Below are positions 1-12,200 of a stretch of 64,000 nt of DNA, piece after piece. The translations under genes and the position numbers were made by a program. The notes below the pieces were generated by a model. The model did no database searches and had not been told where the DNA came from. It saw only the letters and a program-made list of their open reading frames with translations. This DNA is from Azolla caroliniana (lineage: Eukaryota; Polypodiophyta). Numbering within the stretch: position 1 is the first letter of the stretch; each line of letters begins with the position of its first letter. The stretch spans positions 8,370,001 to 8,434,000 of the forward strand of contig JBHGNT010000008.1 of the NCBI GenBank assembly GCA_043228905.1, read 5' to 3'.

Positions 1-2
1 AT

Positions 3-986
3 GAGATTGCTCAAGCTCTGCGGAAAGCGGATGTGGGTAGAGATGGGCAGCAATGCAAAGACAAGTGGGAAAAGCTTATGGCAGGGTATAAGGAAGTCCG
101 GGATGGAAACCGAGATAAAGATGATCTCCCATTTTACGACGACATACACTATTTACTCTCTGGAAAACGTGGAAATAATAGTATTGGAAACTATGTAGAA
201 GATGGCATTGAGATGAAGGGAACTAATGGGCATTCTATGGGAATGCCTCATGTGATGCATGATGTTGGAAATGTAAGAGAGGCTATCCAACACGAAGAAA
301 CCTTTTTGAGGAAGAGGAAAAGAGAAACAGAGTATGGGCCTCTAGCAGATATGTCTATTGTGCAAGAGCTTTTGGAGACGGTTTTGAGTACCCAAGAGCG
401 TCTTTTTAGAGATGTGCTGGATGCAGTGGAAAAGAAAGAGAGGGTTAGGGAGCAGATAAGGCAGGAGAGAGAGGACATTTGGAGGGCAGAGGAGAGAGCT
501 CAACGTTTTGCATTTAACAACACTATGGTGATATTAACTCAAAAGCTTTTAGGTGAAATGCCACCTCCAGGAGGAAGAGAATCCGTGGCTTCTCCAGCAC
601 CACCCACCGCACTACAGCCCATTAACTCATCACCGAATGATCTTGGGAGCTTGAAGAAGAGGTCGAAGAACTGGAAAAAAACTGAAGTGATGCATCTTAT
701 CAGGTATCGGAAGGAAATGGAGAGCAAATTCGCACAGTCGACAAGGAGAGCTGGGTTGTGGGATGAATTAGGTATGAAGCTAGCTACATTAAGCATCAAG
801 AGAGATGGTAAACAGTGCAGGGAGAAGTGGGATAAGCTCATGGCAGGATACAAGGACGTCATTGATGGAAGACGAGACAAAGAGGAGAGTCCTTATTTTG
901 CTGAGCTTTCAATCTACATGGAAATGATAAAAGAGAAAGACAGCATCCCCTCTGAAGCATCAAAAGATGAGTGCATCGAGGCATAG
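3..986 (+). CDS. Trihelix (GT/MYB-SANT-like) transcription factor, 3' part
   Basis: The frame is open from base 3, so the gene starts upstream of the window; 327 residues are visible before TAG. Two trihelix-type DNA-binding modules can be seen. The tail of the first is at the left edge (GRDGQQCKDKWEKLMAGYK, then a DLPFYDDI segment). A second, nearly parallel one lies about residues 215-305 (KNWKKTEVMHLIRYRKEME through RDGKQCREKWDKLMAGYKDV and ESPYFAEL). A charged, probably coiled-coil stretch at about 115-185 separates them. The paired modules and central helix fit the plant trihelix family, whose members bind GT elements in promoters. The nuclear regulator role is inferred from the family; the target is unknown. 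The visible part has no intron. Confidence 0.85.
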   Translation, partial: EIAQALRKADVGRDGQQCKDKWEKLMAGYKEVRDGNRDKDDLPFYDDIHYLLSGKRGNNSIGNYVEDGIEMKGTNGHSMGMPHVMHDVGNVREAIQHEETFLRKRKRETEYGPLADMSIVQELLETVLSTQERLFRDVLDAVEKKERVREQIRQEREDIWRAEERAQRFAFNNTMVILTQKLLGEMPPPGGRESVASPAPPTALQPINSSPNDLGSLKKRSKNWKKTEVMHLIRYRKEMESKFAQSTRRAGLWDELGMKLATLSIKRDGKQCREKWDKLMAGYKDVIDGRRDKEESPYFAELSIYMEMIKEKDSIPSEASKDECIEA

Positions 987-2849
987 AAAAATCATTGCAT
1001 GCTTTTTAACTATTTAATGGTGATCCTTCACTAATTTTGTTGACAATTTGATGCTTTTGCTGTTGATTGGTAGGAGTCTTATTTTGTTCTATTCGTCTGT
1101 TCGACAATGTCCTAGACGATGATTTTGGCTGTGGTCAGGTCTTATTTTAATGACCTGTATAGACTATGCTAGGCATATTTTAGTGTTGGATCTGTTAGAT
1201 TTAAGCGATGTATTATTTTCTTTTTCAATAATTGACTATGTTGATGTTTTGCTATTTATTGGTTGTGAAATAGGTTTCAGTCAAAGTCTTATTTTGTTTA
1301 GCTGCTGTCTTTTCTATATATATATTTATTTATGCCTCTATCAGTGGCTATAGGTCTAAATCTAATGTAGATATACATTTTTAGTATCATGTCAATGCTA
1401 TTTTGCTGTTAGTAGTGCCTTTGAATTGCAAACACTACACATATATTTATATTCTTGAAGCTCTTGATTTGTATTGGATTATTTTTGGTAATCTTGATTT
1501 CATGAAGACTTGTGCACTACCAGATCATTTCCATTTGAATTTGTAAAGGCATTAATCCCCCTCCATATTTTGCAACTTGCAAGGTTGTGTAGATTGGAGC
1601 ATATCTGCATAGCATCATGTCAATTTATTGATGATAATTCATCCATGAAACCTTCCCATTAGGTAATCATCCAGTTGGCTAAATCATTGTATTTTATGTT
1701 TATTGATCCCTTGAGATAAGCCATCTGATTGACGTGATTCACATGGTTATGTATGAAATTGTGTTTTTGTTGTATTGAAAGGACGGCAGTAAACCAAGAT
1801 GAAGCTTATTCTAGGTGAAATGTATTTTCTCAATTTACTTTTGAGGGCTCATTTCAAGGGTTGTATTCCTTGATGGTTGCCTTGCTAAGAAGGATTGTAC
1901 ACATTTAATGAGTTTCTGTAAGAGCATGTAGGCCTTTATGATGTATCCTAGCATGCTCTGTAAGAGGTCCATTTGTATGGATACAAGCTTGCATATTATG
2001 AAGGAAGTTGTTCAAAGAACATGAAGTATAATGATGCAGATACATTCCAACCTTTCTAATGGTATGAGCTTGCCTATCACTATAAGGGTTTTCACTCTTC
2101 AAGGACATGAAGCATAATGATGCTCTTTGCATTCCCAGGCTAACAACAAGATGTCTGATTTATAACTAAATTTCATATTTTACTTGGTAATATTACACGT
2201 CACCTTGTCATATTCCTTCAAATGTTCCAATAACTGTGAGCATCACATCTTCTCAATTATAGGTGTCTTTTTAATTTCGTCTTAAATCAATCTTTCTTAA
2301 TAGTTATCTTACAATGCACAATCATTTTTCCTCCCATGGTTCTGGAACATGACCTCAAGAAATGACAAATACCACAATAATAACAGTGGATGTGTGCAAA
2401 TTAGTGTATATCACCAATGCAAAGCTTAGAAAAACTGTGATAATGAAGCAGAAATCCCCAATATAGTCCATTTTGTCCAATTTAGATCCAGAATTAGACC
2501 AATTCAATGAAAGTCATGAGATTATCTGTGGAAATACTATGACAATTCCATACGAAATAGAAATATGCAAAAACAATACTCATATACACATCTCCATAGA
2601 ATTTCTATGGGTTATGAATTTGGTAATTCATATATGTTATCACATAGAATCCTCCTACATCTAGAAACCTCAAATCAAATTTGGTATAAGGAAACCTCAT
2701 TGAGGCCCTTGAGATTGTCATGGGCAAAATACAGCTTTCAACACCTTGATATGTGGTAATTTCAATGACGAATTGCCTATTTTCAACCTTGGTTCCAATA
2801 ATGGAGCTACAAATCTGTGGAAAGCAGTAATGCATTAGCATGAGAATGC
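987..2849. other. Intergenic region between trihelix gene and MCAT 3' end
   Basis: AT-rich sequence with no supportable gene. It should contain the 3' UTRs of the two converging genes (trihelix on +, MCAT on -). An 18-bp motif reading CATGAAGYATAATGATGC occurs twice, near 2018 and 2106, as a short local duplication. No transposon coding motif was recognised. Confidence 0.6.
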
Positions 2850-5310
2850 CTATACACTAAAGTTCTCGATCAGTGCAGACTTATCAGTTCTTTTGAGTAG
2901 ACCAGCAATCACCTGTGGGACAAAAAAGATGGTTTATTTGAAAATTTTACTTAACCTCTACCAATGCAGTGAGTGAACAAACAATCATACCTTTCCAGGT
3001 CCAAGTTCATAGCTACTCTTAAGGCCTTTGCCAAGTAGTGTCTTAAGTGTGCTCTCCCATTGAACTGGAGAGGTAACCTTCAAAGTAGAATGACATCAAA
3101 TGGCAGAGCTCACTTAAATACTCTCAAGTCTAGTATACTGTATTTTAACCTATATTCTTTAATTCACAATAGATGAATCATTTGTCAATAGTTGAATAAT
3201 TTTCACAATAGTTGGAAGGAGTTCTCACTTGCTGAGAAAGGACAGCCTTGATGACCTCAGGATCTGAGTGTGGTAGTACATCCACATTGGAAATAACAGG
3301 AATCTTCGGGGCCCTGAACTCTGTTGATGCCAATGCTGCCTCTAGCTTTGGTACTGCCGAAGACATGAATCGCGTGTGAAATGCTCCGGCTACTGCTAAT
3401 CTCACCTGTAGATAAGAAGAAACACACATGTTGCTGCTTAGAAACCAAAAATCTTTTGCTATATAAGTTTGCAAACCATTACTTAGTAAGCCTACTAATT
3501 TCTGGAAGAAAGCCATTGCTTCTTTCTTACCACCATCCGAGCTTTGAAAGACTTTGCCTTTGCCTCGACAGCTTCTATACCTTTGCGACCTCCAGAAACT
3601 ACATAATTACCCTGCAAGAATGCCCACATTTATGGTCACAATTGCTATTGTGAAGGCTAGAATAGAGCATATGCATCTTGACTCTGCACGGAAAAAACAT
3701 AACTATCGCCTACAGAAGCTCACAGTGCACAAATAGTTTGCGATTTGAACTCTCTCCTCCTCGCCTACATCCTCATTTGCAGCATCACAAAGAGCTTGGA
3801 CCTTTTCAGCATCTAATCCTATTACACTTGCCATGCTTCCATTTGTTGCATCAGCCGCAGCCTATACATAAAATTACAAACATCCACATCCATCCCACAT
3901 AAAAAAATCAACAAGCAAGTCACCTTATATTGTCTTGTCTTGAAGTGTATAACCAATTAGACACATTTTTTTTACCTGCATTGCTTCGCCCCGGAGCTTT
4001 ACAAGCTTAAGCCCATCCTCAAAGCTACAGTAGACTGACCTTTTAGCAACATAGTAAATGTGTTCTCTTTCTTTCTTTAGAAGATTCTTTAATGCATATA
4101 CCTGAAGACTCCAGCAAAAGCAAGGGCTGTATACTCTCCTAAACTCAGCCCACAAGCAACATCAACAGAATCGATGATTTCTTGACCTTTACTTTCCAAT
4201 CGTAGAGCCTCGACAGCAGCCAAACTTGCTACATAGATTGCAGGCTATATACCATAGCTTAAACATGTGAAAAACTAATAGCTCAAAAAAGGCATTTCAG
4301 TGGAATCTAAAAGAATCTATTAACCAGAGGAAATATCTTCATATTAACCAAATGTTACCTGGCTAATCACTGTTGAATCTAGCTTCTCTTTTGGTCCATT
4401 AATGCACAGATCTAGTAGATCATAGCTGCCCAAGTTATCATAGGCCAGATCTCAAATAAGTGAAACATTTATCAGGAAGCTAGACGTTTGAAGAACACAT
4501 CAAAATGACAGAGTAACAATGGAAAAAATACATCAAAATAAAAGACTATATCCTGAAAACTGGCTCCAAATGGGAAAATAGCACATCATAGCTACTCACG
4601 CACAATCCAAATGTCAAATAAGTGATACACCAAAATAAAAGCCTACCAGTACCAAATAATACAATCCAGATATGAAATGAGTGGAAAAACATTAACGCAT
4701 CAAAATAGAAAACTGTCGCTAATTAAATGTAAAATTGTGGGAAAATACAAAATATGTAAAAAATATCATATCGTTCTTTATCTGCCCATGTGTCACAATC
4801 CAGATCTCAAATAAGTGAAGAATACGCACATGCATGCATATATATCATATGGTTCAAGACAGATTCAATAAACTCACCCAAGGATATGGTTTGCTTTGCT
4901 GAACAGTTCCATGGCAGCAGGGACTTTCTCTGCATCTTTTCCCATACCAATTGCTTGAGCTCCCTATATCATTGTTTTTCGTGGAAAATTAAATGACAAA
5001 AGAAACAAGATCCTGATACATTGGCAGAAAAATAGAGTTAAAAAGAAGCAGAGAGGGAGTTGCAAAACTCAACCTGTCCAGGGAACATGAAAGCACAAGA
5101 GGCTTTGTAATCTGCGAAGAGAGTATCAGAAGAGATTTTCTCTGTGCTGACAGCAACATTCATGACAACCCGAGCTGAGCGAGGCTTACTCCGACGAAAT
5201 GGAGAAAGGGTGAGTCGAGCAGAAGAAGAACATGCAGGCAGTACTGATGTGGGAGAGAAGAGCATCTCAAGGGGTGGGGGAGGCGAGGAAACACTAACAG
5301 AGGTCGCCAT
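2850..5310 (-). CDS. MCAT: Malonyl-CoA:acyl carrier protein transacylase, plastid
   Basis: Transfers malonyl from CoA to acyl carrier protein, feeding plastid type II fatty-acid synthesis. Ten exons (5'->3' on -): 5074-5310, 4878-4963, 4359-4425, 4102-4244, 3976-4024, 3724-3861, 3531-3611, 3229-3405, 2991-3077, 2850-2912. All junctions are GT-AG and the frame closes exactly (1128 nt, 375 residues). The Ser/Ala-rich N-terminus (about residues 1-55) looks like a chloroplast transit peptide. Visible motifs are the FPGQG box spanning the exon 1/2 junction (residues 76-80), the nucleophile elbow GLSLGE with Ser164, and AGAFH with His277 of the Ser-His pair. The start was chosen because the transit peptide begins there; an upstream in-frame region is leader. 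Intact, single-copy-like gene. Confidence 0.93.
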
Positions 5311-5600
5311 AGCGCGATCAGGGAAGGGTGGAGGAGCTCGGATCTCTTGAGGACAACGTAGCGTATGCAGATTTCGATGATCTGATCTCTGCAGAAGAAG
5401 AAGAAGAAGAAGAAGAAGAAAATGGAGTGTAATTGAATGCTTCTGCTTTTGCTTTTGCTTTTGATCTGTTTTTATTTTTGGTGTTAAGAGAGAGCCATCA
5501 TGCAAAGAGAATGAAAATGAACCCCACAAGTTCTTAAGAGCCTTTTTTATTCCTACAGCTTGTTTTCTCCTCTACAAACATGTCTTCTTTTGCATGAACC
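5311..5600 (-). promoter_or_regulatory. MCAT 5' leader and promoter with GAA/CTT tract
   Basis: Upstream of the MCAT start is a run of GAA triplets on + (5394-5420), which is CTT on the gene strand, the kind of pyrimidine-rich tract common in plant 5' leaders. I could not place a TATA box with confidence. A microsatellite begins at about 5600. Confidence 0.4.
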
Positions 5601-5788
5601 AGACCGATGACGAGGACGATGCTGACGGGGACCATGACCATGACCATAACCATGACGAGGACGAGGACCATGACCCTGACCATGATGATGACGAGGACCA
5701 TGACCATGATGAGGATGAGGATGATGACCATGACCATGACCATGACCACGACCATGACCATGATGATGAAGAGGATGATGACCATGAC
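5600..5788. repeat. GACCAT/GAYGAY minisatellite (left part)
   Basis: Tandem hexamers close to GACCAT, interspersed with GACGAG, run through this stretch. All frames stay open, giving apparent Asp-His or Met-Thr polymers. The array resumes at 6212 after an inserted sequence. I read it as a non-coding minisatellite. Confidence 0.75.
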
Positions 5789-6211
5789 TGTTATGGGCAT
5801 GACCATAAATTATCCTGTGGTAAGATTGTAACGTAGTATTCCATACACGTGGATAATGTGTGAGGGTTAGCCGAGCGTGTAAAGAAGGGAGGATTACTTT
5901 TAATCCTGGGGATTGAGACAACCCATTAAGGCTATAAATATGGGGCCTAGCTACCCTCATTTGATACATTATCAACTACGTCGACACTCTGATCTTGTGG
6001 TGATCAACTCTTGTAGTGAGCGCGCCAGCACTAGGTACGACTCGATGCCACATCAGTGGTATGGGACGCTGATCGAGGCTCGAGTTTGTCTCGATCCCTT
6101 CACTCAGGGGTGGTTGGGTGGATCGACACTCTTCTTTCTCTCTCCCCCCTTTCTTTTCTATCTATATATTATTTCCTTATCATATGGTTACATTAGGATT
6201 AATCTCTAACG
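5789..6211. mobile_element. Probable solo LTR splitting the minisatellite
   Basis: A 423-bp non-repetitive block interrupts the GACCAT array. It begins TGTTATGG and ends CTCTAACG, giving near-inverted termini TGTTA/TAACG that differ from TGTTA/TAACA only in the last base. It is flanked on both sides by ATGAC. A TATA-like CTATAAATA sits near 5932. No internal coding region or partner LTR is present. Because ATGAC recurs in the array, the duplication is weak evidence by itself. Confidence 0.55.
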
Positions 6212-6340
6212 ATGACCATGACCATGACGAGGACAAGGACGATGATGTGACGAGGGCGAGGACGAGGACAATGATGATTGTGACGGTGAGATGACGATGA
6301 CGGTGATGAAGACATTGACAATGACGACCACCACCACCAT
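6212..6340. repeat. GACCAT/GAYGAY minisatellite (right part)
   Basis: Continuation of the hexamer/trinucleotide array (GATGACCATGACC, then GACGAGG and GATGACG variants), degenerating toward the right into CACCAC-rich sequence. Confidence 0.7.
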
Positions 6341-6965
6341 TGCTACTACAACAATGACCACCATCACCCCAATGTTGATGACGGGTTCTCATCCTTGACA
6401 AGCCAATAATCTTGCATGCCCATTGTCTGCATAACAATAATGATGATGAAGGGCGTCTCCTCTACATTTGATAAAATCACATGTTGCTCATGCATTTTTT
6501 CATGAGGTCATTATTGCACTTTATAGAGAGAGCATACATATATACATATTTATTTACTAACTTATGCCGGGTGGCAATAATGTCTAACTTGGATGAGCCT
6601 TTGTGAGGTTGGTACATTTGGTGATGATGGTGGAAATGTTTATGCCTCAATCTTCTTCAAATGGACCATATACATGTGGATTCTCAATAGACCCTCTACC
6701 TTGGTTGACTCCATCATTTTCTTAATGCATCAATTTGTGTGGACTTTTTGCCTAAAATTGGTAATAACATTTAAACTTAGAAATAAGAGACATTGAAACA
6801 TTTTCTCCCCTTCTTCAAAATCATCCTACATGGATGGAGATATATTCTCTCCCTATTACCTCCACTCCATATAACAAGACTTTGGATTCTAATGCATCAA
6901 AACAACAAATCATTACTCGTGAACTTTGACGGTTATCGATATTGCATTTAGATTCAAATATATGA
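6341..6965. other. Intergenic, nothing recognised
   Basis: AT-rich sequence without a coding region, RNA gene or transposon motif I can support. Confidence 0.5.
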
Positions 6966-7250
6966 TGTTAATAATTAGGTAATTAACTAAGGGTTAATTA
7001 GTGTCTAATTATGTGAGTAGTTAATCACATATGTGATTAAGCAGTGGAAGATTATGTGATACGTGTGTGTGTGTGAGAGGAAGAGAGAGAGGAAGTTACA
7101 CTTATGAACAATAAGACAAATGGGGGATGATTAACACGAGTGTAGCTAGATAACCTTTATATTAATAAGCATCAAGTTACAAAAATACCCACAATAAGGT
7201 ATATATAGATCTAATGTGCAAGGGTGCACATGTGTGAGGAGAATATAGGT
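6966..7250 (-). repeat. LTR remnant of the element-B Copia family
   Basis: Runs from TGTTAATAATTAGGT and matches the LTR at 19993 over about 280 bp, with scattered differences. Shared blocks include the ACTAATTATGTGAGTAGTTAA, GAGGAAGAGAGAGAGGAAG and AATGGGGGATGATTAACA-type segments, and AAGGGTGCACATGTG. It breaks off near 7250. It is a truncated LTR without internal sequence, oriented by comparison with element B. Confidence 0.7.
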
Positions 7251-7638
7251 GTAAAGAATCGGATATGATTCTGTGCAGCGGAAGAGCTATGTGTGTTTGT
7301 GTATAGCCGAGAGAGAGAGAGAGAGAGAGAGATTATATTATTGTCTTCAGAGATCAAATATGACCTATGAGACCAAAAATATTACATTTCACATGATACA
7401 TGTGAAGGTGAGTAGCGACTCTCGATGTTTAAGAACTTTACCAATGAATGTTGCAATCGAGAGTGCACATCGTGGTTGTGAGAGAAATTCATGCAAGGAT
7501 TGGGCTCGATCGAAGAGTTGTGGAAAGCATGGTCGAATATGATCAAAGTGTGATACTCAGACTCTCGAACTTGTTTAGGGCAAAGTGTGCATAGCCGGCC
7601 ACTCTCATCACTTGTGCCCCAACGCCCCGTCTCACATC
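7251..7638. repeat. LTR-like fragment beginning TGTAAAGAATC, plus unassigned sequence
   Basis: The first 60-80 bp (TGTAAAGAATCGG, ATTCTGTGCAGCGGAAGAG, then GTGTG and a GA microsatellite at 7310-7332) resemble the start of the element-A LTR at 8548 and 13715. The rest, up to the LINE 3' portion, could not be assigned. Confidence 0.4.
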
Positions 7639-8547
7639 TCAATGTGTGCGACCTAAGTCACATGGTAGCAATGGTTTTGTAGTATAATGTGTGAAGCGTG
7701 AGCCACCACATTTGTCCCATGTCATGATACATTGGCGTTGCAAAAAGGCCTCATTTACAGAGGAATCTAGTGACACATCATGAAGCAAGTGTCTTGCATC
7801 CCATCTACCAAACCATTTTTCTAAATCTTGCATCCAACTGGAACACAAAAATTTGCTTTTATGCGTCTTTTGGATCTTTTTGCTTGCTTCCAATGCAATT
7901 CTAGGAAGTCGATGTGAGGGGCTTTTTTTAACCTTAAGCATGTATTCAACAACCCTTTCTATGGCCATGATCTCAATGGGAAGCGATCCCGTCTCAAGGA
8001 GGAGGAGGGTGTAGGGCTTTTGTTTCTTAACTTGTAGAAACTTTGTAGGAAAATGTTTTTGGACATTTTCAAACTCTTTCCACGTAGATTTAGGGATGCT
8101 TCCGCCCCATACTTTCAAACGCATAATATGCTCACTTACCCACCTCTAAGCGGCGTGTAGCACATTCATTCCATTTATGATTTGAAGGAACTTCAAGGCC
8201 AAGATATTTGAAGCTTTCCACACATTCAAGTGGCTCATTGTTGTACTTAATGCATGGTTTATCTCTTTTTGTACTCTTCACAACCATAATGTTTGTTTTA
8301 GAGCTATTGACTCTTAATCTAATATGCATGCAAATTTTTCCAATGCCTTCATAAGCTTTTGTGAAGTATTTGCAAAAAGCACTACATCATTTGCATATAA
8401 AAAAAGCATAATCACAACATTCCCAATGGCAACTTCTTCAACATATTCTTCCTTTACAAACTTGGTAACCATTTCTTCTAATTCATCAATGCATAGACCA
8501 AATAATGTTGGTGAGAGTGGGCATCCTTACTTAACACCAATAGTGCT
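7639..8547 (-). pseudogene. LINE reverse transcriptase ORF, 3' portion (left of the Copia insertion)
   Basis: Continuation of the LINE ORF at 14104-15357 after the element-A insertion. On the minus strand it reads the RT segment GCPLSPTLFGLCIDELEEMV, directly preceded by an in-frame TAA. Next come motif C as LYANDVVLFA (8370-8410) and an NSSKTNIMVVKSTK segment with ESFKYLGLEV, then a C-terminal domain (7639-8124). Motif C should be [FY]xDD; Asn replaces the first catalytic Asp. With the upstream stop and a break near 8130, this copy cannot be active. Confidence 0.85.
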
Positions 8548-8593
8548 TGTAAAGAATCAAGAGATGGATTCTTGTGAAGCGGAATAGGTGTGA

Positions 8594-8647
<54 letters not shown>

Positions 8648-8971
8648 AGATAGAGAGAGAGAGAGGGAGAGAGAGAGACACAGAGTATACGCAAGGTTAA
8701 GTATGTTAACAAAGGAGGAAGACTCAACATTATACAAGGTGGGAGGAGGGTGCTTTATGTAGTCACCCTCTCTTTTCATTAACTACAAGACTCATGGAGC
8801 ATGGGGAATGTGAAAGCTCATAAGTTATGTGTCATAGAATATGATTCTATGACTCATACTAAATGCTAGAATACAAAGTGGTGACTTAATGGTGACTCTT
8901 GACCGTTGGAGTGTCTATTCACTCTCAAGGCGAGTTCACACACTAGACCAAGTTGAGCTTGATTCTCAACA
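8548..8971 (-). repeat. Element A 3' LTR (424 bp)
   Basis: Starts TGTAAAGAATC and ends GATTCTCAACA on the plus strand. It contains an expanded GT microsatellite (about 8598-8644), followed by a GA tract. A perfect 10-bp inverted repeat with a 3-nt loop lies at 8831-8853 (GTCATAGAAT / ATTCTATGAC). The length difference from the other LTR comes almost entirely from the GT tract. Confidence 0.93.
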
Positions 8972-9243
8972 CGTCCCCTCAAGCTCAAGTCGGGTCGGTT
9001 TCAGACGGTATCCGAAATCCGCTTCGACTCATGTTCCGGTGTCCGCGTTGACTCGCGTCGACTTGCTTTATGCGGAGTTGCGGAATTCGTGCTCCAGCTT
9101 GCGTTGTGCGTAGTTACGAAGTCTATGCTTCAGCTTGCGTCTTTCTTCGCGGCTTTGAGCGGTAGATCGGCTCTTCGCAGCTTCGTTGCGTGGTTTCGGA
9201 ATCCACACGTTATTGCGTAATGCGCGGTTGCGGAATCTACGCG

Positions 9244-12200
9244 TTATTGCGTAGTGTCTTGCGTACTCCCCCTCAAGCTTGGCAGGTCAGGGATCGTTAA
9301 TCCAAGATCGGTCATGAATTGCCATAGCTTGTCGGCTCCTAAAGCCTTACTGAAGATGTCAGCCGTTTGAAGATTTGTGCTAATGTGTTGTAGGTCGACA
9401 TCGCCAGTTAGAACGCGCTCTCGGATGAAGTGATACTGCACTTCGATGTGCTTTGTCCGCGCGTGGAACACCGGGTTCCGAGCCAGATAGATATTGCTCA
9501 TGTTGTTGCAGTAAAGGGAAGTCGGATCCTTGATGGGTACGCCCAGATCCTTCAAAATCCTCTTGAGCCATACGACTTCACACGCAGCTACTGATGCGCC
9601 CCTGTATTCCGCCTCCGTACTCGAAAGAGCGACGGTAGGCTGCTTCTTGCTACTCCAGGATATTGCTCCGCTGCCAAGGGAGAAAACAAATCCAGAGGTT
9701 GATCTTCTATCGGCTTTGTAGCCGACCCAATCGGCGTCAGTGTACCCCTCGAGTCGTATTGGCATCGCGGTCTTGTAGAGGATGCCAAAATCCATTGTGC
9801 CGCTCACGTATCGTAGAACTCGCTTAACGCAATCCAAGTGAGTATCACGCGGTGTTTGCATGAATTGGCTAAGGAGACCGACCGGATAACTGAGATCGGG
9901 TCGTGTGATTGTGAGGTAGATGAGATTCTCGATGAGTTGCCGATACTGAGTCGGCTCACACGCTTTGGTGCCGGAGTTCGCATCTAGTTTGAGATTACAA
10001 TCGAGCGGGGTTGCCACAGATTTGCACTCAGCCATCTCGAACTTGTATAACAAGTTGAGGATGTAGTGCCGTTGAGAGATCATGATTCCGACCGGAGTCC
10101 GAATTACCTCGATGCCGAGGAAGTAGTGGAGCTCCTTCATGTCCGTCATCTCGAACTTGTCGAAAAGGAGGGAATTGACTTTATTGATTTCGACGAGATG
10201 CTCACCTCCAATGACTAGGTCATCCACATATAAAATGATGACGATCGGACTTGCGGAATCGCTTCGTATGTAGAGGGAGTTGTCCGATTTGGACATACAG
10301 AAGCCGATTTGATGAAGATATTGCGTTATCTTCGAATGCCAAGCACGCGGTGCTTGCTTGAGGCCGTAGAGTGGCTTCTTGAGTCGGCATACGGCTTTTG
10401 GATGGGTGCTCGAGTTGAAGCCGGGTGGTTGGATCATGTACACCTCCTCTTCTAATTCGCCTTGTACAAAGGCGTTCTTGACGTCCATTTGATGGAGGTG
10501 CCACCCTTTCGCCGCGGCAATCACAATTACGGTCTGCACCGTCGTCATCTTTGCCATCAGGGCAAAGGTCTCTTCGTAGTTGACGCCATGCGTCTGAGCG
10601 TATCCTTTCACTACGAGTCGAGCTTTGTAGCGGTTTACGGAGCCATCGACGTTATACTTCACCTTGTAGATCCATCTGCATCCGATCGCCTTTTTGTGTG
10701 GTGAGGTGGGAACGAGATCTCATGTCTCGTTCTTCCGTAGTGCCTGCATCTCCTCGTTCATTTCTTCGATCCATCGTGGGTCCTTCGTGGCTTCTGAAAA
10801 GGTTTCTGGCTCCCGTATTGTCGCTACCTTTATCCTAAAGGCATAATGGTACGCCATATAATCGTTGTAGCCGAAGCGGCTTACGAGGTTCTTTTCATGA
10901 GTGGATCAGCGGAGCTTTTCATTTGCAGAGATGAGGGCTTTCTTAGCTCCGATTGGTACCTCGAAACCGCCAAACTCACTGTCGAGTGAGTGAGTTGACT
11001 CATCGTCATTGAAGCGATCGTCTTCGTATTCCGACATTTTCGCCTTGCCTTTGTCCATCTTCGGGCTAGGCCGTGATGTGCTTTGATCGCTCAAAGGCTC
11101 GTGGTCCACTCAATTGGGTCGTGATCGGACTTTCTTCGAATATGCGCATAAGGCAATCTTCATCCTCGATCTCTTGTTCAACGAATTCCGGGTCGAGCGG
11201 AGTCGGAGTTGGAGTTGTCTCTGGTGCGTACCAGGATGCAGACTCGTCAAAAACGACGTCTCGACTTACTCGAGATTTTCGAGTTGAGGGGTTGTAGCAC
11301 TTGTACCCCTTTTGCTCCAATGAGTATCCTACGAGGATACATTTCTCCGACTTTGGGTCAAGCTTTTGACGCTTCTCGTCGGGGATGTGCACGTATGCTA
11401 TTGCGCTGAATATCCGGATGTGCGATAAGTCCGGCTTCTTTCCGAAGTATTTTTCGTGTGGAGTGACCTCGTGCACGCCGGATGTTGTGCACCGGTTCAT
11501 TAGGTAGAGGGCCGTATTTGCAGCTTCAGCCCAATATGACTTGGGCATATGCTTCTCGTTCATCATGGCCCGCGCTACTTCGAGGATGTGCCGATTTTTG
11601 CGCTCGGCTACTCCGTTTTGTTGCGGAGTGTGTCGGCAAGTGAATTCTCGCCGAATTCCTTCCTTTCGGAGATACGCCGTGAAATCGTCCGAGAAGTACT
11701 CCTTTCCGCCATCCGATCGAAGGCATCGTACATGTCTGCCCGTGGCTTTCTCGACTTCATTCTTGAAATTTTGGAAGTGTTCGAACACTTCACTCTTTTG
11801 CCGCATCGGGTAGATCCAAGTGTGCCTAGAGAAGTTGTCGATGAAGAGCACGTAATATCGGCATCCGCCAAATGTAGCCGTCTGCGCCGGTCCCCATACG
11901 TCGGAATGGACTACGTCGAGTAGACCTTTGCTCACGTTCCGCTCTTTCGGGAATGGGTGTCGGTGTTGCTTGCCGAATTGGCACGCTTCGCATACACCTT
12001 CAATTTCCCTCTCTTTGAATGTCGGGAGTCCAATGACGACTCCTTTCGATTTCATTGCTTTGAGTTTGTTGAGATTGATGTGGCCAATTCGCTTGTGCCA
12101 TAACTCTATGTCGGAGTCGGCTTTTGTGTTTTTCGCGAACATGGCGGATTTCATCTCGTGTGAATCGAGAATGAATATCCGGCCCTCTCTTCGTCCGCGT

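Noticed and set aside
1150-2759. Several 60-80 residue frames between trihelix and MCAT
   Set aside because: AT-rich, no motif, no splice-consistent extension.
5594-5975. Long Asp-His and His-rich open frames over the GACCAT array
   Set aside because: All frames are open because the DNA is a hexamer repeat; there is no conserved flank and the array is split by an insertion.
8478-8779. Thr-His and Leu-Ser repeat frames
   Set aside because: Translation of the GT and GA microsatellites within the element A LTR.
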